64,000 nt of DNA from Roseibium polysiphoniae (GCF_014842925.1 NZ_JACYXJ010000005.1:434001-498000), one strand, 5' to 3'; shown: positions 26,980-37,290, counted from the first letter of the stretch. The notes: generated by a model from the letters alone, not told the origin. Numbers and translations are program-made.

Positions 26980-28731
26980 ATGGTCATGGTGTCTAAGGTA
27001 TACTCCTATATTCGTTTTTCCACACCGGAGCAGGCGCGAGGCGACTCTCTGCGCCGACAGCTTGCTGATGCAGAGGAGTGGTGTGCCGGTCGAGGACTCG
27101 TCCTGGACCAGTCGCTTAGGGACCTCGGCATTTCGGCCTATAAAGGGTCGAATGCCGAAGTCGGCAGCGGGCTCGGGAGTTTTCTCGAGCTGGTGAAGAC
27201 CGGGAAGGTCGAGCGGGGCTCAATCCTAATCGTTGAGTCTTTGGATCGGCTATCCCGTGAAAATGTACTTGTTGCGCTCCCGAGATTTCTGGACCTGCTT
27301 AATGCAGGCATCCGCATCGTCACCTTGACCGACAAGCAAGAGTACTCGGCAGAGGAAATTCGCGAGAATTGGAACCCGTTGATCGTTAGCCTTGCGGTCA
27401 TGGCCCGCGCTCACGACGAGTCGCGCGTGAAGGGCATCCGTGTCGCCAGGGCATGGGCGAATAAGCGTGAACTCGCCCGCAATGGCAGTCATAAGTTGAC
27501 CCGCCGCGCGCCTGCATGGCTCGAACTGGTCGGTGACGAATTTGTTCCGGATGAAGACCGGGCGAACATCGTCAAACGAATTTTCCGGGAGACGATCGAA
27601 GGGTATGGACGTCGCACTATCGCGAATCGTTTGAACGAGGAAGGAGTCCCGGCATTTCGGGGGAAGAACGGGTGGCACGCCTCGTCAATTGCGAAAATCC
27701 TGTCGAGCCGTGCTGTTTTTGGTGAGTTCCAGCCCGGAATCGGTAGTAATTCGGCCCGGAACCATCGTCCCGAAGGCGACCCGATCAAAAACTACTTTCC
27801 CGTTATCGTCGACGAGACCACCTACTGGAGAGCCCAAGGCGTCATCGCCGGGCGCCGGATTAATCCAGCTGGGGGAGAGACTACCGTTGTGCGTGGCAAG
27901 GGGGGCCGCCGAGGTCATGGCGTTTCCCACCTTTTGATCGGGCTGGGAAAGTGCCACAGTTGTCGAGGTCCCATGCACATCATCAACAAAGGGCAACCTC
28001 CGAAGGGCGCCCTCTACCTGCAATGCTCAACGGCGAGCCGGAGAGCAGGATGCGACAACGGAAAACGGTGGCGGGTGGACGTGATTGAAAGACGTTTGCT
28101 GAAGCACCTATCTTACATTGATGTAGATGCAGTCCTTCACGGTAAGACATTCAGGAAGGAGGCCGAAGCAGTTGAATCGCTTCGGTCAAAACTTACGGCG
28201 ACCGAAGCGAAGCGCGACGCCGTGCTTCGGGTTGTGGCAACCGGGGACGAAGCCGCAGTCAAGCTGTTCAATGTACTTGTAGCTGAGATTCACGAGATAA
28301 AGGCTGAGCTCGCGAGGGCGGAAAAGACGCTATCTCAGATTTCGGCCGATCCAGGACTTAAGACCCGACTTGCAGATGCAGTGGATCTCTCTCGTGCAAT
28401 GGATGATGCGACGGCGGAGGAGCGCACGGCGATCCGGACACGACTTGCGGAGCAGCTTCGGCAAATCGTTGATGTAATTTGGTTCCTTCCAGATATCGGC
28501 GTCGAAGCCGACCTGAAAATTCGCCCCGATCTTCAGGAGAGTGACATTCCCTTTGTTTGGGGAGATTCAACCAAGAGGCTTTGGCGTCTTGATCTGAATT
28601 GGGATCACGACGGAAACGGTACCGCACCTTGGGAATTCAACGAAATGTTCGATGAAGTGTCCAATGAAATGTTGGACAGGCATAGAGGCGGGCGGCGGTG
28701 GCCCGGCCACAAAGTCTCTTCCGATGACTAG
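26980..28731 (+). CDS. large serine recombinase (resolvase/recombinase/zinc-ribbon)
   Basis: A 583-residue site-specific recombinase. The N-terminal resolvase domain has Ser14 in YIRFSTPEQARGDS as nucleophile and the ESLDRLSRENV motif. A recombinase domain follows (about 165-290), with GYGRRTIANRLNEEGVPAFRG and WHASSIAKILSSRAVFGEFQPG. A zinc ribbon comes next (CHSCRGPM ... LQCSTASRRAGC), then a coiled coil (about 385-460) of the type that controls integration versus excision. It is the only intact integrase in the island, so it is the likely agent of insertion in comM. ATGs at 26980 and 26986 are both possible starts. A perfect hairpin follows at 28798. Confidence 0.93.
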   Translation: MVMVSKVYSYIRFSTPEQARGDSLRRQLADAEEWCAGRGLVLDQSLRDLGISAYKGSNAEVGSGLGSFLELVKTGKVERGSILIVESLDRLSRENVLVALPRFLDLLNAGIRIVTLTDKQEYSAEEIRENWNPLIVSLAVMARAHDESRVKGIRVARAWANKRELARNGSHKLTRRAPAWLELVGDEFVPDEDRANIVKRIFRETIEGYGRRTIANRLNEEGVPAFRGKNGWHASSIAKILSSRAVFGEFQPGIGSNSARNHRPEGDPIKNYFPVIVDETTYWRAQGVIAGRRINPAGGETTVVRGKGGRRGHGVSHLLIGLGKCHSCRGPMHIINKGQPPKGALYLQCSTASRRAGCDNGKRWRVDVIERRLLKHLSYIDVDAVLHGKTFRKEAEAVESLRSKLTATEAKRDAVLRVVATGDEAAVKLFNVLVAEIHEIKAELARAEKTLSQISADPGLKTRLADAVDLSRAMDDATAEERTAIRTRLAEQLRQIVDVIWFLPDIGVEADLKIRPDLQESDIPFVWGDSTKRLWRLDLNWDHDGNGTAPWEFNEMFDEVSNEMLDRHRGGRRWPGHKVSSDD

Positions 28732-28797
28732 CTCGCCGCCAACGAAGCGCAGACCTTCCGCATAAAGCGTTTGCCTACAACACAGGCCCAAGTGCTC

Positions 28798-28824
28798 CCA
28801 AATCCCCAATTGTTGGGGATTTGG
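28798..28824. terminator. perfect 12-pair hairpin after the recombinase gene
   Basis: CCAAATCCCCAA, a three-base loop, then TTGGGGATTTGG, followed by an A/T-rich stretch. The stem is perfect. It is probably the terminator of the recombinase gene; the weak T-run leaves other roles open. Confidence 0.65.
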
Positions 28825-28869
28825 GAACTTTAATTAGGTAGTTCGGGAGGAGAAATCGTCTGGCTTCAG

Positions 28870-29358
28870 GTGTCCGATTTGGTCGAGCTTGACGAGTACA
28901 CTGTCATTGATTTGCGACGTCCTCTGATGATCGACCGGAAAGAAGTTGATCGCCAACTTAAGACGGAGACCAGTCCAAGAATTGTAGGTCTGCCGTCGTT
29001 TCTGGTCGACGCTGGGTTCGTCGACTACGCCCGGGACATCCGGAAGCGTGGATTCGTATTTTCCGCATTTCACGCGGCGGGCGATCCGGCAGATGCGGCG
29101 TCAAAACAAATGACGAATTGGATGAAAAAGATCGCCATTCATGAGCGGCACCGTCAGACGTTCCACTCCTTGAGACATAACGCGAAGCACTGGTACGCGA
29201 ATGAACTCGGCGAGCGAACCGCCGACCGCCAACTCGGTCATGCCCCGGCGAACGTCAGCAGGGGGTATGGGTTCCCGGTCATACAGTCCGAAGAAATCGA
29301 GAAAATCGCATCCATGCCGATTCCGCGTGGTCTCGATTTGTCGCCATTCATTTCGTGA
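28870..29358 (+). pseudogene. C-terminal remnant of a tyrosine recombinase
   Basis: About 162 residues matching the second half of a phage-type integrase catalytic domain. HSLRHN (the HxxR box), QLGHAPANVSRGYG (the LGH box and a Tyr near the expected nucleophile) are present. The first catalytic Arg and the whole core-binding domain are missing: the frame opens at a GTG just where the strand DLVELDEYTVIDLR begins. It is likely a relic of an earlier integrated element next to which the present module settled. Confidence 0.8.
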
Positions 29359-29487
29359 AAATGGACCTGAAGACCGAGGTGGCCACTTCACCACCATGGC
29401 AAACGCCCGGGTAAACACCCAATTGCCCGTCGATGCGATGATCCGATGGAATTTGAAGTCCTCTAAGATTGGGGAATTCAATTTCCA

Positions 29488-31017
29488 TCAATCGGCGCTG
29501 CGAGAATTCCGTTTTCCGAACAAACGCCGCGTGGGATTTTGTAGACGCCGCTCTTCCTCGTATAAATCATCAATAAAGTTGTATTCTTCCGGGTCGAAGT
29601 AGAAGTCGCCTTTCCAAGGTAGCGTTAATCGAACCTGTTTGAGGGCATCATCGTGACCGGAATCAAATAGCTCTTCAAAGCGTTCCAATACCGATTTCCT
29701 TTGGCTGACTGGAAACCTGTATTCTTTGAACTCACCCTTTAGCGTTTTGATCTCTGACGATCTACGAGCCTGTCGGGGCAAGTAAACATCCTGCCACTCA
29801 ACATTGAGCTGGAGAGCTTTTTTGAGATCAGACCGGGTGCTGTCAGGAAGCGATTGATACTGTGGGTCAGCGTCAAGTTCGGCAATTTCGAGAGCCGGAT
29901 TGGAAAACGTGCGTCCCTTGAGCAGGCGACGCGCTCGATTCAGTTGTGACTTCCGGTTTCGAGCGACACTATCTGATTGCCCTTTGGTTTGACGAAGCCA
30001 AGTATCGAAGCCGGGTTCGATTGCTGGCATCGACTTGCCTTCGTGCCGTTCCTTAATGACGCGACCCAAGGCAGCGGCCAACGGTGGCGGCACCGCGTTT
30101 GCGACCGCAAGCCCTCCGGCATGTTTCCCCTCCGCGACGCCTGACCAGTCGTAGTTAATCGGGAACCCTTGAATGAGGGCCATCTCTTGAAATGTCAGGA
30201 ATGGTATTGCCGCAGGATCTGCGTAGTCTGCTTTGCCGTTTGGGCCTTTGGGAGCATGAAGCTCCTGTTCACCGGCCCGAGGCGCACTTGCAGTGCTGAC
30301 GATTGTCAAACAGGGCTCGTCGATTGACAGCGTGGTTCGTCTTCGCCGCGATATGCGAATGGCTCTGGCATCTTCGGGAAACCCATCACCAGGATGAACC
30401 CCGATCGATGTGCCAAACGCGTCTCTCAATGTCATTGGTCGTTCTGACCTGGCCTTCTTGATAGCACTTGTCAGAAAACCGTCTCGTTCGCCGAGGCGTC
30501 CAACAACGATCAGTCGCTTCCTTGATTGCGGTACACCATAATACGAGGCATCAACAACCTCTTCTGTCAGCCCATATCCTGCTCGTTTGAAGATTCCGCG
30601 AGCCTTCTGGTAGGTCTTTGAGGTTTGCGCCCGCTCAACGTTTTCCATGAAGAACCATTCAGGCCTCCGCGTGACGATGGCGGAGGCGAAGGCCACTGTC
30701 ATCCGGGCTTTGTCGCCCTCTTTCCGGCTCCCGGCTGTTGAATAGTCCTGGCAGGGCGGGCCGCCGCAAATGACATCAAGGTCATAATCTTCCAAGTCAT
30801 ACGCGATCTTGAGTACGTCGGCTAAATCGACGTTTGCATCGACTTTCGTGGAGTAACGAGAGCGCGGGTGACCCCTGAAAACTGTTTTGGGGTGATTGGC
30901 TTTATAGATCTTGAGTGCTGGGCCCCAATTGTCGTAGCCGAACAATATGTCCCACCCGGCTTGCTTCAGACCCTCGGTCATCCCGCCGGCGCCGCAAAAT
31001 AGTTCCACAGCCTTCAT
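29488..31017 (-). CDS. DNA cytosine-5 methyltransferase
   Basis: A 509-residue m5C methyltransferase. Motif I is VELFCGAGGMTEGL, the catalytic Cys lies in GGPPCQDYSTAGSR, motif VI is FMENVERAQ, and motif VIII is QSRKRLIVVGRLG; motif X is AVANAVPPPLAAALG. After about residue 325 is an extra ~180-residue region without recognised motifs. AGGAGG precedes the ATG. It is divergent from the MmeI-like methyltransferase-helicase-GIY-YIG operon across about 275 bases, so it may protect DNA from that system or act alone. Target sequence cannot be read from the protein. Confidence 0.9.
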   Translation of the reverse strand: MKAVELFCGAGGMTEGLKQAGWDILFGYDNWGPALKIYKANHPKTVFRGHPRSRYSTKVDANVDLADVLKIAYDLEDYDLDVICGGPPCQDYSTAGSRKEGDKARMTVAFASAIVTRRPEWFFMENVERAQTSKTYQKARGIFKRAGYGLTEEVVDASYYGVPQSRKRLIVVGRLGERDGFLTSAIKKARSERPMTLRDAFGTSIGVHPGDGFPEDARAIRISRRRRTTLSIDEPCLTIVSTASAPRAGEQELHAPKGPNGKADYADPAAIPFLTFQEMALIQGFPINYDWSGVAEGKHAGGLAVANAVPPPLAAALGRVIKERHEGKSMPAIEPGFDTWLRQTKGQSDSVARNRKSQLNRARRLLKGRTFSNPALEIAELDADPQYQSLPDSTRSDLKKALQLNVEWQDVYLPRQARRSSEIKTLKGEFKEYRFPVSQRKSVLERFEELFDSGHDDALKQVRLTLPWKGDFYFDPEEYNFIDDLYEEERRLQNPTRRLFGKRNSRSAD

Positions 31018-31293
31018 TGTCGCCTCCTAGTTTGGTGGGAGGCTAAGCTGGCAACTCATAACGAAAAGTTTCGTGATCCAGTAGGTGGGGAAGGCGTCCC
31101 CGTAAGAGGGCGCCATTTCTTGTTGTGGAGGGCCCCGGAAGTCTGTGTGCTTGAAACTCTCCCCGTCACGAGATTCGAATTCCAGGCTTCCGACCTAGAC
31201 CTATGAATGCAAACCGGTATTCTCTCTGATTAAAACTGAGAATTGCAAGGCGTCGAAGGATTCGTGCGGTGTCTTCTGGGGATGGGTGTTTTC

Positions 31294-33975
31294 GTGAACG
31301 TCGTTGAAGTCGAAGAAGCATTTGAGCGGCTTTTTGCCGGAGAATTCGATCCGGAAGTTTTCCCGATTGCCTTGGCCGAGGCCATCGGTACCTCAAATGC
31401 CAACATTTCCAAGCTGAAGTCTGGAGCCATGAACCGGACGGATCTTCCAGGCGGTACACTGCTCAACGGAAAGTTCCACTTCTTTCCCGCCGAAGAAGGG
31501 AAGACTGAAGAGGCGCTGGAAACCCTCTGTGGATCCAAGGCCACGAAGACCCGCAAGGTTCGGGTCGCGATCTCCACCGACGGAACGGCTGTTGCCGCCC
31601 GGGACATGAAATCCGGTGAGGCACGGTTTTGCGACTACGCGGAACTCAAGAACAATTTCGGCTTCTTCCTGCCTCTTGCAGGTTTCGAGCGCTTCAAGGC
31701 GGCGGATGAAAACCCGGTCGATATTCGCGCCACCAGCCGCCTCGCGAAGCTGTATGACGCCCTGATCAAGGCCAATCCGGAATGGGGGAAAGACGATAAC
31801 CGGCATGTCATGAACCAGTTCATGACGCGGATCGTCTTCTGTCTGTTCGCGGAGGATACGGGAATCCTTTCCGACAATCTCTTTGCCCGTTGTCTGACAG
31901 ACTACGGCGGGAACGCAGGTGAGACGGCGCAGGATGCAATCCTTGCGGCCTTCACGGCTATGGCGACGTCGTCGGACAAGCGACACGACCTGCCCAAATG
32001 GGCAGATGATTTTCCTTATGTGAACGGCGGCCTGTTCGCGGAAGGAATTGCGGTACCCATCTTTTCGCGAACAGCCTTTCAGTACCTGAAAGAAGCCGCA
32101 GGGATGGACTGGAAGGAGATTAATCCGGACATATTCGGCTCGATGATCCAGTCCATTGCCGACCCGAAGGCGCGGTCGGAACTCGGCATGCATTACACCA
32201 GCGTGCCGAACATCCTGAAGGTGATCGGTCCGCTGTTCCTGGATGATCTGGACGAGGCCATCGACAAGGCCTGGACCAAGGCGTCGGCCCTGCGCGCCGT
32301 CCTGCAACGGATATCCAAGATCCGGGTGTTCGATCCTGCCTGCGGATCCGGAAACTTTCTCGTCGTCTCCTACCGGGAACTTCGGGACAGGGAAATCCGG
32401 ATCCTGAAGCGGTTGGAGGAAATTGACCCGGGCCATGCCATGGAAATGTTTTCCTCCGTTTCCCTGAGCAATTTCCACGGCATCGAAATTACCGACTTCG
32501 CCGCGGAGACGGCGAAACTGGCGCTCTTCATTGCCGAATATCAGGCGAATGCGCGTTTTGCGGACGTCTTCGGTCGCATGCCGCCTGCATTGCCTCTCCG
32601 GGATGGCGGGCACATCGTCTGCGACAACGCTCTGAGGGTGAATTGGGACGCTGTCTGTCCACCACCGGACTTGGTGGAGGAAGTTTACATTGCCGGGAAC
32701 CCACCCTTCCTTGGATCGACCTATCAGACCAAGGAACAGAAGGCAGATCTAGCTCATGTATTTAAGGGCGATGTGAAAAATTTTGCCGCTTTTGATTTTG
32801 TGGCAGCTTGGTTCTTCAAGGCATCTCGGTATCTTGAGGGACGGACCGTCCGGGCGGCCTTCGTGTCTACCAATTCCATTTGCCAAGGATATTCGGTTGC
32901 GGCGCTCTGGCCTCACGTTTTGGGGCGTCACCTGGAAATCGGATTCGCTCACAAGGATTTCAAGTGGCGGAATAATGCATCGTCCAACGCGGCGGTAATA
33001 TGCTCAATCGTCGGACTCCGTAATCAAGGCGCGTCCCGAAAGCGGCTGTTTATTGGCGATACAACAAGCTTGGTCGACAATATCAATCCGTATCTTGTCA
33101 ATGGACCGACCGTATATGTACATGGGACCCGTCATGGCATGTTTGGGCTTCCCGCAATGGACTACGGCAACAAGCCTGTCGAAGGTGGACATCTCATTGT
33201 TGACGAGACCACACGGTCAAGGCTCATCGAAGAAGAGCCGGAATTGTCGAAATTTCTTCGCCCATTCATGGGATCACAGGAGATCACAAAAGGGTTCCAG
33301 CGATATTGCTTTTGGATCACTGACGAAACGGTTTCAGATGCCCTTCAGTTTCCTGAGATACGTGAACGAGTTGAGAGCGTAAGGAGTTTCCGGGCTGAAA
33401 GCCCAGACGCGTATGTACGTGAAAAGCTCCTACCCCTTTCCTATCGCTTTAAGCAGGTTTTCACTTCGAAAAGCCATGCCATCCTTGTTCCTCGCGTCAC
33501 GTCTGAACGACGTCCCTACCTTCCGGTCGAGCGAGTAGGTGCTGACGTAATTTCATCTGACCTGAATCAGGTCCTTTACGACGCCCCGGACTGGTGCATC
33601 GCGCTGATCGCTTCCAAGCTTCATCTCGTTTGGATCGCAACTGTTTGCGGCAAGCTGAAATCCGATTTCCGGTATTCCAATACCCTCGGCTGGAACACGT
33701 TCCCCGTTCCGGCATTCACGGACAAACAGAAATCTGCGCTTGAAGAAAGCGCGCGCGAAATCCTTCTGGTGCGTGCCGATCATCACCCCAAGACCATCGC
33801 GCAGCTCTATGATCCGGACAAGATGCCGGACGATCTGAGGCAGGCGCATCGGCGCAACGATAAACTGCTGGAATCCATGTATATCGGGCGTCCCTTTCGA
33901 AACGATACCGAGCGGCTGGAATACCTCTTCAAGCGATATGCCGACCGCGTCGCCGAGCTGAAGAAAGGCGCCTGA
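31294..33975 (+). CDS. MmeI-like N6-adenine DNA methyltransferase without visible nuclease motif
   Basis: About 893 residues. The N-terminal region (EEAFERLFAGEFDPEVFPIA, then GGTLLNGKFHFFPAEE and NFGFFLPLAGFERF) matches a family of MmeI-related methyltransferases. Motif I is FDPACGSGNFLVVSYREL and the catalytic tetrad is NPPF in YIAGNPPFLGS, typical of adenine-N6 enzymes. A target-recognition region and a C-terminal helical domain (LYDPDKMPDDLRQAHRRND) follow. The D-E-K nuclease core at the N-terminus of true MmeI is not seen. The frame is open to a TTG at 31243; the GTG at 31294 has GGGGATGGG upstream and fits homologues, with ATG 31282 as alternative. It is three bases before the helicase gene. 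Confidence 0.85.
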   Translation: MNVVEVEEAFERLFAGEFDPEVFPIALAEAIGTSNANISKLKSGAMNRTDLPGGTLLNGKFHFFPAEEGKTEEALETLCGSKATKTRKVRVAISTDGTAVAARDMKSGEARFCDYAELKNNFGFFLPLAGFERFKAADENPVDIRATSRLAKLYDALIKANPEWGKDDNRHVMNQFMTRIVFCLFAEDTGILSDNLFARCLTDYGGNAGETAQDAILAAFTAMATSSDKRHDLPKWADDFPYVNGGLFAEGIAVPIFSRTAFQYLKEAAGMDWKEINPDIFGSMIQSIADPKARSELGMHYTSVPNILKVIGPLFLDDLDEAIDKAWTKASALRAVLQRISKIRVFDPACGSGNFLVVSYRELRDREIRILKRLEEIDPGHAMEMFSSVSLSNFHGIEITDFAAETAKLALFIAEYQANARFADVFGRMPPALPLRDGGHIVCDNALRVNWDAVCPPPDLVEEVYIAGNPPFLGSTYQTKEQKADLAHVFKGDVKNFAAFDFVAAWFFKASRYLEGRTVRAAFVSTNSICQGYSVAALWPHVLGRHLEIGFAHKDFKWRNNASSNAAVICSIVGLRNQGASRKRLFIGDTTSLVDNINPYLVNGPTVYVHGTRHGMFGLPAMDYGNKPVEGGHLIVDETTRSRLIEEEPELSKFLRPFMGSQEITKGFQRYCFWITDETVSDALQFPEIRERVESVRSFRAESPDAYVREKLLPLSYRFKQVFTSKSHAILVPRVTSERRPYLPVERVGADVISSDLNQVLYDAPDWCIALIASKLHLVWIATVCGKLKSDFRYSNTLGWNTFPVPAFTDKQKSALEESAREILLVRADHHPKTIAQLYDPDKMPDDLRQAHRRNDKLLESMYIGRPFRNDTERLEYLFKRYADRVAELKKGA

Positions 33976-33978
33976 CTC

Positions 33979-36027
33979 ATGACCGATCTCGTCAAAGTCA
34001 CCTATTCCCAGAGCGGCAAGTCGAAGACGACGAACGAAATGGGTATGCGCCCCATGCAGGCCCGAGTCTACGACGCCCGCAATGCTCAATGCCTGCTCTT
34101 GAAGGCGCCGCCGGCCGCCGGAAAATCCCGCGCCCTGATGTTCCTCGGGCTGGACAAGCTTCATCATCAGGGACTGGAAAAGGTCATTGTTGCTGTTCCG
34201 GAGCGCTCCATCGGATCGTCCTTCAGCTCCACGGACCTGACCAGCCACGGCTTTTTCGCTGATTGGCAAGTGGAACCTCGTTGGAACCTCTGCACCGCCG
34301 GGACGGATGCGGGCGACGCCGCGAGAGCCAAGGTGAAGGCTTTCAAGGATTTCATGGCGTCTCCCGGCCGGGTCCTGGTCTGCACCCACGCGACCTTCCG
34401 CTTCGCCTTTGAGGAAGTCGGCGTCGAAGCCTTCGACAAGTCCATGGTGGCCATCGACGAGTTCCATCATGTCAGTGCGTCGGAGGAAAACCGCCTCGGT
34501 GAAATCCTAAGGGAGCTGGTCGCCCGGGATCGAGCCCACATCATGGCGATGACCGGATCCTACTTCCGGGGTGACACGGCGCCCGTCTTGCGCCCGGAGG
34601 ACGAAGCCAAGTTCACCAGCGTCACCTATTCCTACTACGAGCAGCTCGATGGCTATGAGCACCTTAAGACGTTGGGGATTGGATATCACTTCTACCGGGG
34701 ACGGTATGTCGACGCCCTAATGGATGTCCTCGACACGTCGAAGAAGACCATCGTTCACATTCCGCATGTCATGTCGGCGGAAGCCTATGACCACAAGGAC
34801 CAGCAGGTCGGCGCAATCATGGACGCCATCGGCGACCATTGGGGCATCGATCCGAACACCGGGTACGACCTGATCAAGCGGGCGTCGGACGGAAAGGTGC
34901 TGAAGGTCGCCAACCTTGTCGATGATAACAGTGCGACGCGACCGAAGGTCGTTTCGTCCCTTCAGAAGGCGAAGGACAAGGACGACGTCGATATCATCAT
35001 TGCCCTCGGCATGGCGAAGGAGGGGTTCGACTGGGTCTGGTGTGAGCACGCCCTGACGGTCGGCTATCGATCCTCCCTCACGGAAATCATCCAGATCATA
35101 GGGCGCGCGACCCGGGACGCCCCCGGGAAGCCTCATGCGCAATTCACGAATCTGATCGCGGAACCGGCTGCCGAAGAAGGCATTGTGGTCGATGCCGTCA
35201 ACGACATGCTGAAAGCAATCTCCGGCGCCTTGCTGATGGAGCAGGTTCTGGCCCCCAGCTTCAAGTTCCATCGCCGTCCGGACGACGCCGATGAGAGCGA
35301 CGCCTGGCAGGATGAAAACGGCACCATCCATGTCGAGATCAAAGGGCTGGCGATGCCTTCAACGGATCGCTCCAAGGCCATCATCGAAAACGACATGGAC
35401 GATCTGGTCGCCAAGGCCTGCCAGTCGATGGATCGCCGGACGATTGCCGACGACATCGCTCCGGAAGTCGCCACCCAGATGGTGATGACCGACATCATCG
35501 AACGCAGCTACGAGAACCTGTCGAATGATGAGACCGAGGAAGTCCGCCAGCATCTAGCCGCCCGGATGAACCTGATGAACATGGCGCGCCGGGAAGCTCA
35601 GCGCCAGGCCGAAGAGAACGACGCCGAATACACTCAAGGCGAAGGTTCGGGCGGCGAAATGGACGAAGACGGCGCCGAGCGGGACTATTCCGGTCTGCTC
35701 AGGATGGTGAAGAAGTTCATCAATGTCCGGGACCTCGATATCGATCTGATCGACAGCGTGAATCCCTTCCGTGAATCTTATGACGTCGCATCGAAGGCAC
35801 TCGACAGTCAGGTGCTGTCGCAGATCCAGGCAATGATGGTCGCCCAGAGGATCCAGATGACCGAGGCGGAAGCAGTCGCCCTCTGGCCCCGGATCAAACG
35901 GTTCCGTGAACAGGAGGGACGAGCGCCCAATCCCAACGCGGCCGATCCTCTCGAAAAGCGTCTCGGCGAAGCCCATTCCTATATCCGGGCGAAAAAAGCG
36001 GAACGCATGCGGGCGGCGGAGGCCTGA
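33979..36027 (+). CDS. SF2 DExH-type helicase of the methyltransferase operon
   Basis: A 682-residue superfamily 2 helicase. Motif I is APPAAGKS (about 43-50), motif II is AIDEFHH, motif III-like MTGSYF, and motif VI is QIIGRATRDAPG. The second helicase domain includes VHIPHVMSAEAYDHKD. The C-terminal 200 residues are acidic and helical with no recognised domain. Gaps of three bases to the methyltransferase before and the GIY-YIG gene after mark a single operon. In this setting the helicase would be the motor of a restriction-like complex. Confidence 0.88.
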   Translation: MTDLVKVTYSQSGKSKTTNEMGMRPMQARVYDARNAQCLLLKAPPAAGKSRALMFLGLDKLHHQGLEKVIVAVPERSIGSSFSSTDLTSHGFFADWQVEPRWNLCTAGTDAGDAARAKVKAFKDFMASPGRVLVCTHATFRFAFEEVGVEAFDKSMVAIDEFHHVSASEENRLGEILRELVARDRAHIMAMTGSYFRGDTAPVLRPEDEAKFTSVTYSYYEQLDGYEHLKTLGIGYHFYRGRYVDALMDVLDTSKKTIVHIPHVMSAEAYDHKDQQVGAIMDAIGDHWGIDPNTGYDLIKRASDGKVLKVANLVDDNSATRPKVVSSLQKAKDKDDVDIIIALGMAKEGFDWVWCEHALTVGYRSSLTEIIQIIGRATRDAPGKPHAQFTNLIAEPAAEEGIVVDAVNDMLKAISGALLMEQVLAPSFKFHRRPDDADESDAWQDENGTIHVEIKGLAMPSTDRSKAIIENDMDDLVAKACQSMDRRTIADDIAPEVATQMVMTDIIERSYENLSNDETEEVRQHLAARMNLMNMARREAQRQAEENDAEYTQGEGSGGEMDEDGAERDYSGLLRMVKKFINVRDLDIDLIDSVNPFRESYDVASKALDSQVLSQIQAMMVAQRIQMTEAEAVALWPRIKRFREQEGRAPNPNAADPLEKRLGEAHSYIRAKKAERMRAAEA

Positions 36028-36030
36028 TCC

Positions 36031-37251
36031 ATGGCGCGCCGGACATTGGACGACATATTCGAGGATGATGACCCGTTCGGTCTACTCGACGTGAAACCCG
36101 GAAGAAGCGGTGGTGTATCTGCCGACCTGGAAAAGGACCGGGCTGTTCTTGAACAGGCGACCGCCTTCTTCAAGGAGAATGGCCGCGCTCCGGACCGTGA
36201 CGCGATTGACATCAACGAAGCGATTCTGGGACGAAGGTTGGCACGAGTCCGGGACGGCGCCCATGCCGTCGATCTTCGCGGCGAAGATGCGTCCGGCATG
36301 CTTGTCCTGCAAGAAGAGCCTGCGGAACCGCCTCAACCTTCATGGCGAGACGAAGTTCCGGAAGACGAGGCCTCTGACTTGTCCCTCGACGATATTTTCG
36401 ATGATGAGGATTTCGAGCTCGATGCGGGATTGGTCAAGCCGTCGAAGGTAACGCCCGCGGCGGAAAGGAACGTGAGCGACCATCGCGCGGAACGCCGCCC
36501 CTGCCGGGATTTCAAGATCTTCGAACCTCTGTTCGAGGACATTCATGCCGCCGTCCAGCGTGGGGATCGCGAACTCGTTCCCTTCACGAAGAAGGGCGGC
36601 ACGGAAACCGTGGAAGGCGACTTCTTCATCCAGAAGGGGCAATACGCCTATGTCGCCGAGAAGGGCGAACGCACCATGAAGGGCGGCCGCTCGGATCACC
36701 GGTTACGCGTGATCTATTCGAACGGGACCGAAAGCGACATCCTGATGCGTTCCTTCGAAAAGGGTATGTACGATGATCCGACTGCGCGTCGCGTCGAGGG
36801 GCGCGGCTTCGGCCCCCTGGACGACAGGTGGCAGGACGATAAGGCCATCGTGAATGGTGTGGTTTACGTTGCCCGGAGTAAATCCACCCAACCGGACATC
36901 CAGCGGGACAGGCTTATCCTTCACAAGATCGGGGTGACGTCAGGCGACGTCCAGCGCCGCATTGCCGACGCGAGAAACGATCCGACCTTTCTTTTTGCCC
37001 CCGTCGAAATAGTCGCGACTTTCGAGTTGGTCGGTATGCGCCGTGACCGGGTCGAACACATCCTGCACGCATTCTTCGAAGGCGCTCGTGCTGACATTTC
37101 CGTTCCGGATCGCTTCGGCAGGAATGTCCGCCCGAGAGAATGGTTCTACGTGCGTCCGGACACGGTCGCCAAAGCGGTCGCGGCCATCAAGGATGGATCG
37201 ATCGTGAGTCTGGAATACGACGTGGAGACGCAGTCGATCCGGAAGCGGTGA
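36031..37251 (+). CDS. GIY-YIG (T5orf172-like) nuclease family protein
   Basis: A 406-residue protein. The first ~150 residues are acidic with helical repeats (a DDIFEDDDPF motif recurs as DDIFDDEDFE near residue 125). The C-terminal ~130 residues have LILHKIGVTSGDVQRRIADARNDP, ATFELVG, RVEHILHAFFEGARADI and GRNVRPREWFYV, the pattern of the T5orf172/MUG113 branch of GIY-YIG nucleases, with the Arg and Glu expected in the active site. It follows the helicase by three bases, so it is the likely nuclease of this operon. Confidence 0.82.
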   Translation: MARRTLDDIFEDDDPFGLLDVKPGRSGGVSADLEKDRAVLEQATAFFKENGRAPDRDAIDINEAILGRRLARVRDGAHAVDLRGEDASGMLVLQEEPAEPPQPSWRDEVPEDEASDLSLDDIFDDEDFELDAGLVKPSKVTPAAERNVSDHRAERRPCRDFKIFEPLFEDIHAAVQRGDRELVPFTKKGGTETVEGDFFIQKGQYAYVAEKGERTMKGGRSDHRLRVIYSNGTESDILMRSFEKGMYDDPTARRVEGRGFGPLDDRWQDDKAIVNGVVYVARSKSTQPDIQRDRLILHKIGVTSGDVQRRIADARNDPTFLFAPVEIVATFELVGMRRDRVEHILHAFFEGARADISVPDRFGRNVRPREWFYVRPDTVAKAVAAIKDGSIVSLEYDVETQSIRKR

Positions 37252-37290
37252 TGGAAGGCCTTAGGGCTCAATAATTGAAGGTGCGATGGT

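Noticed and set aside
31166..31210. tRNA-like TTCGAAT stretch near the methyltransferase genes
   Set aside because: The bases on either side of TTCGAAT do not form a T stem on either strand, and no acceptor stem is present.
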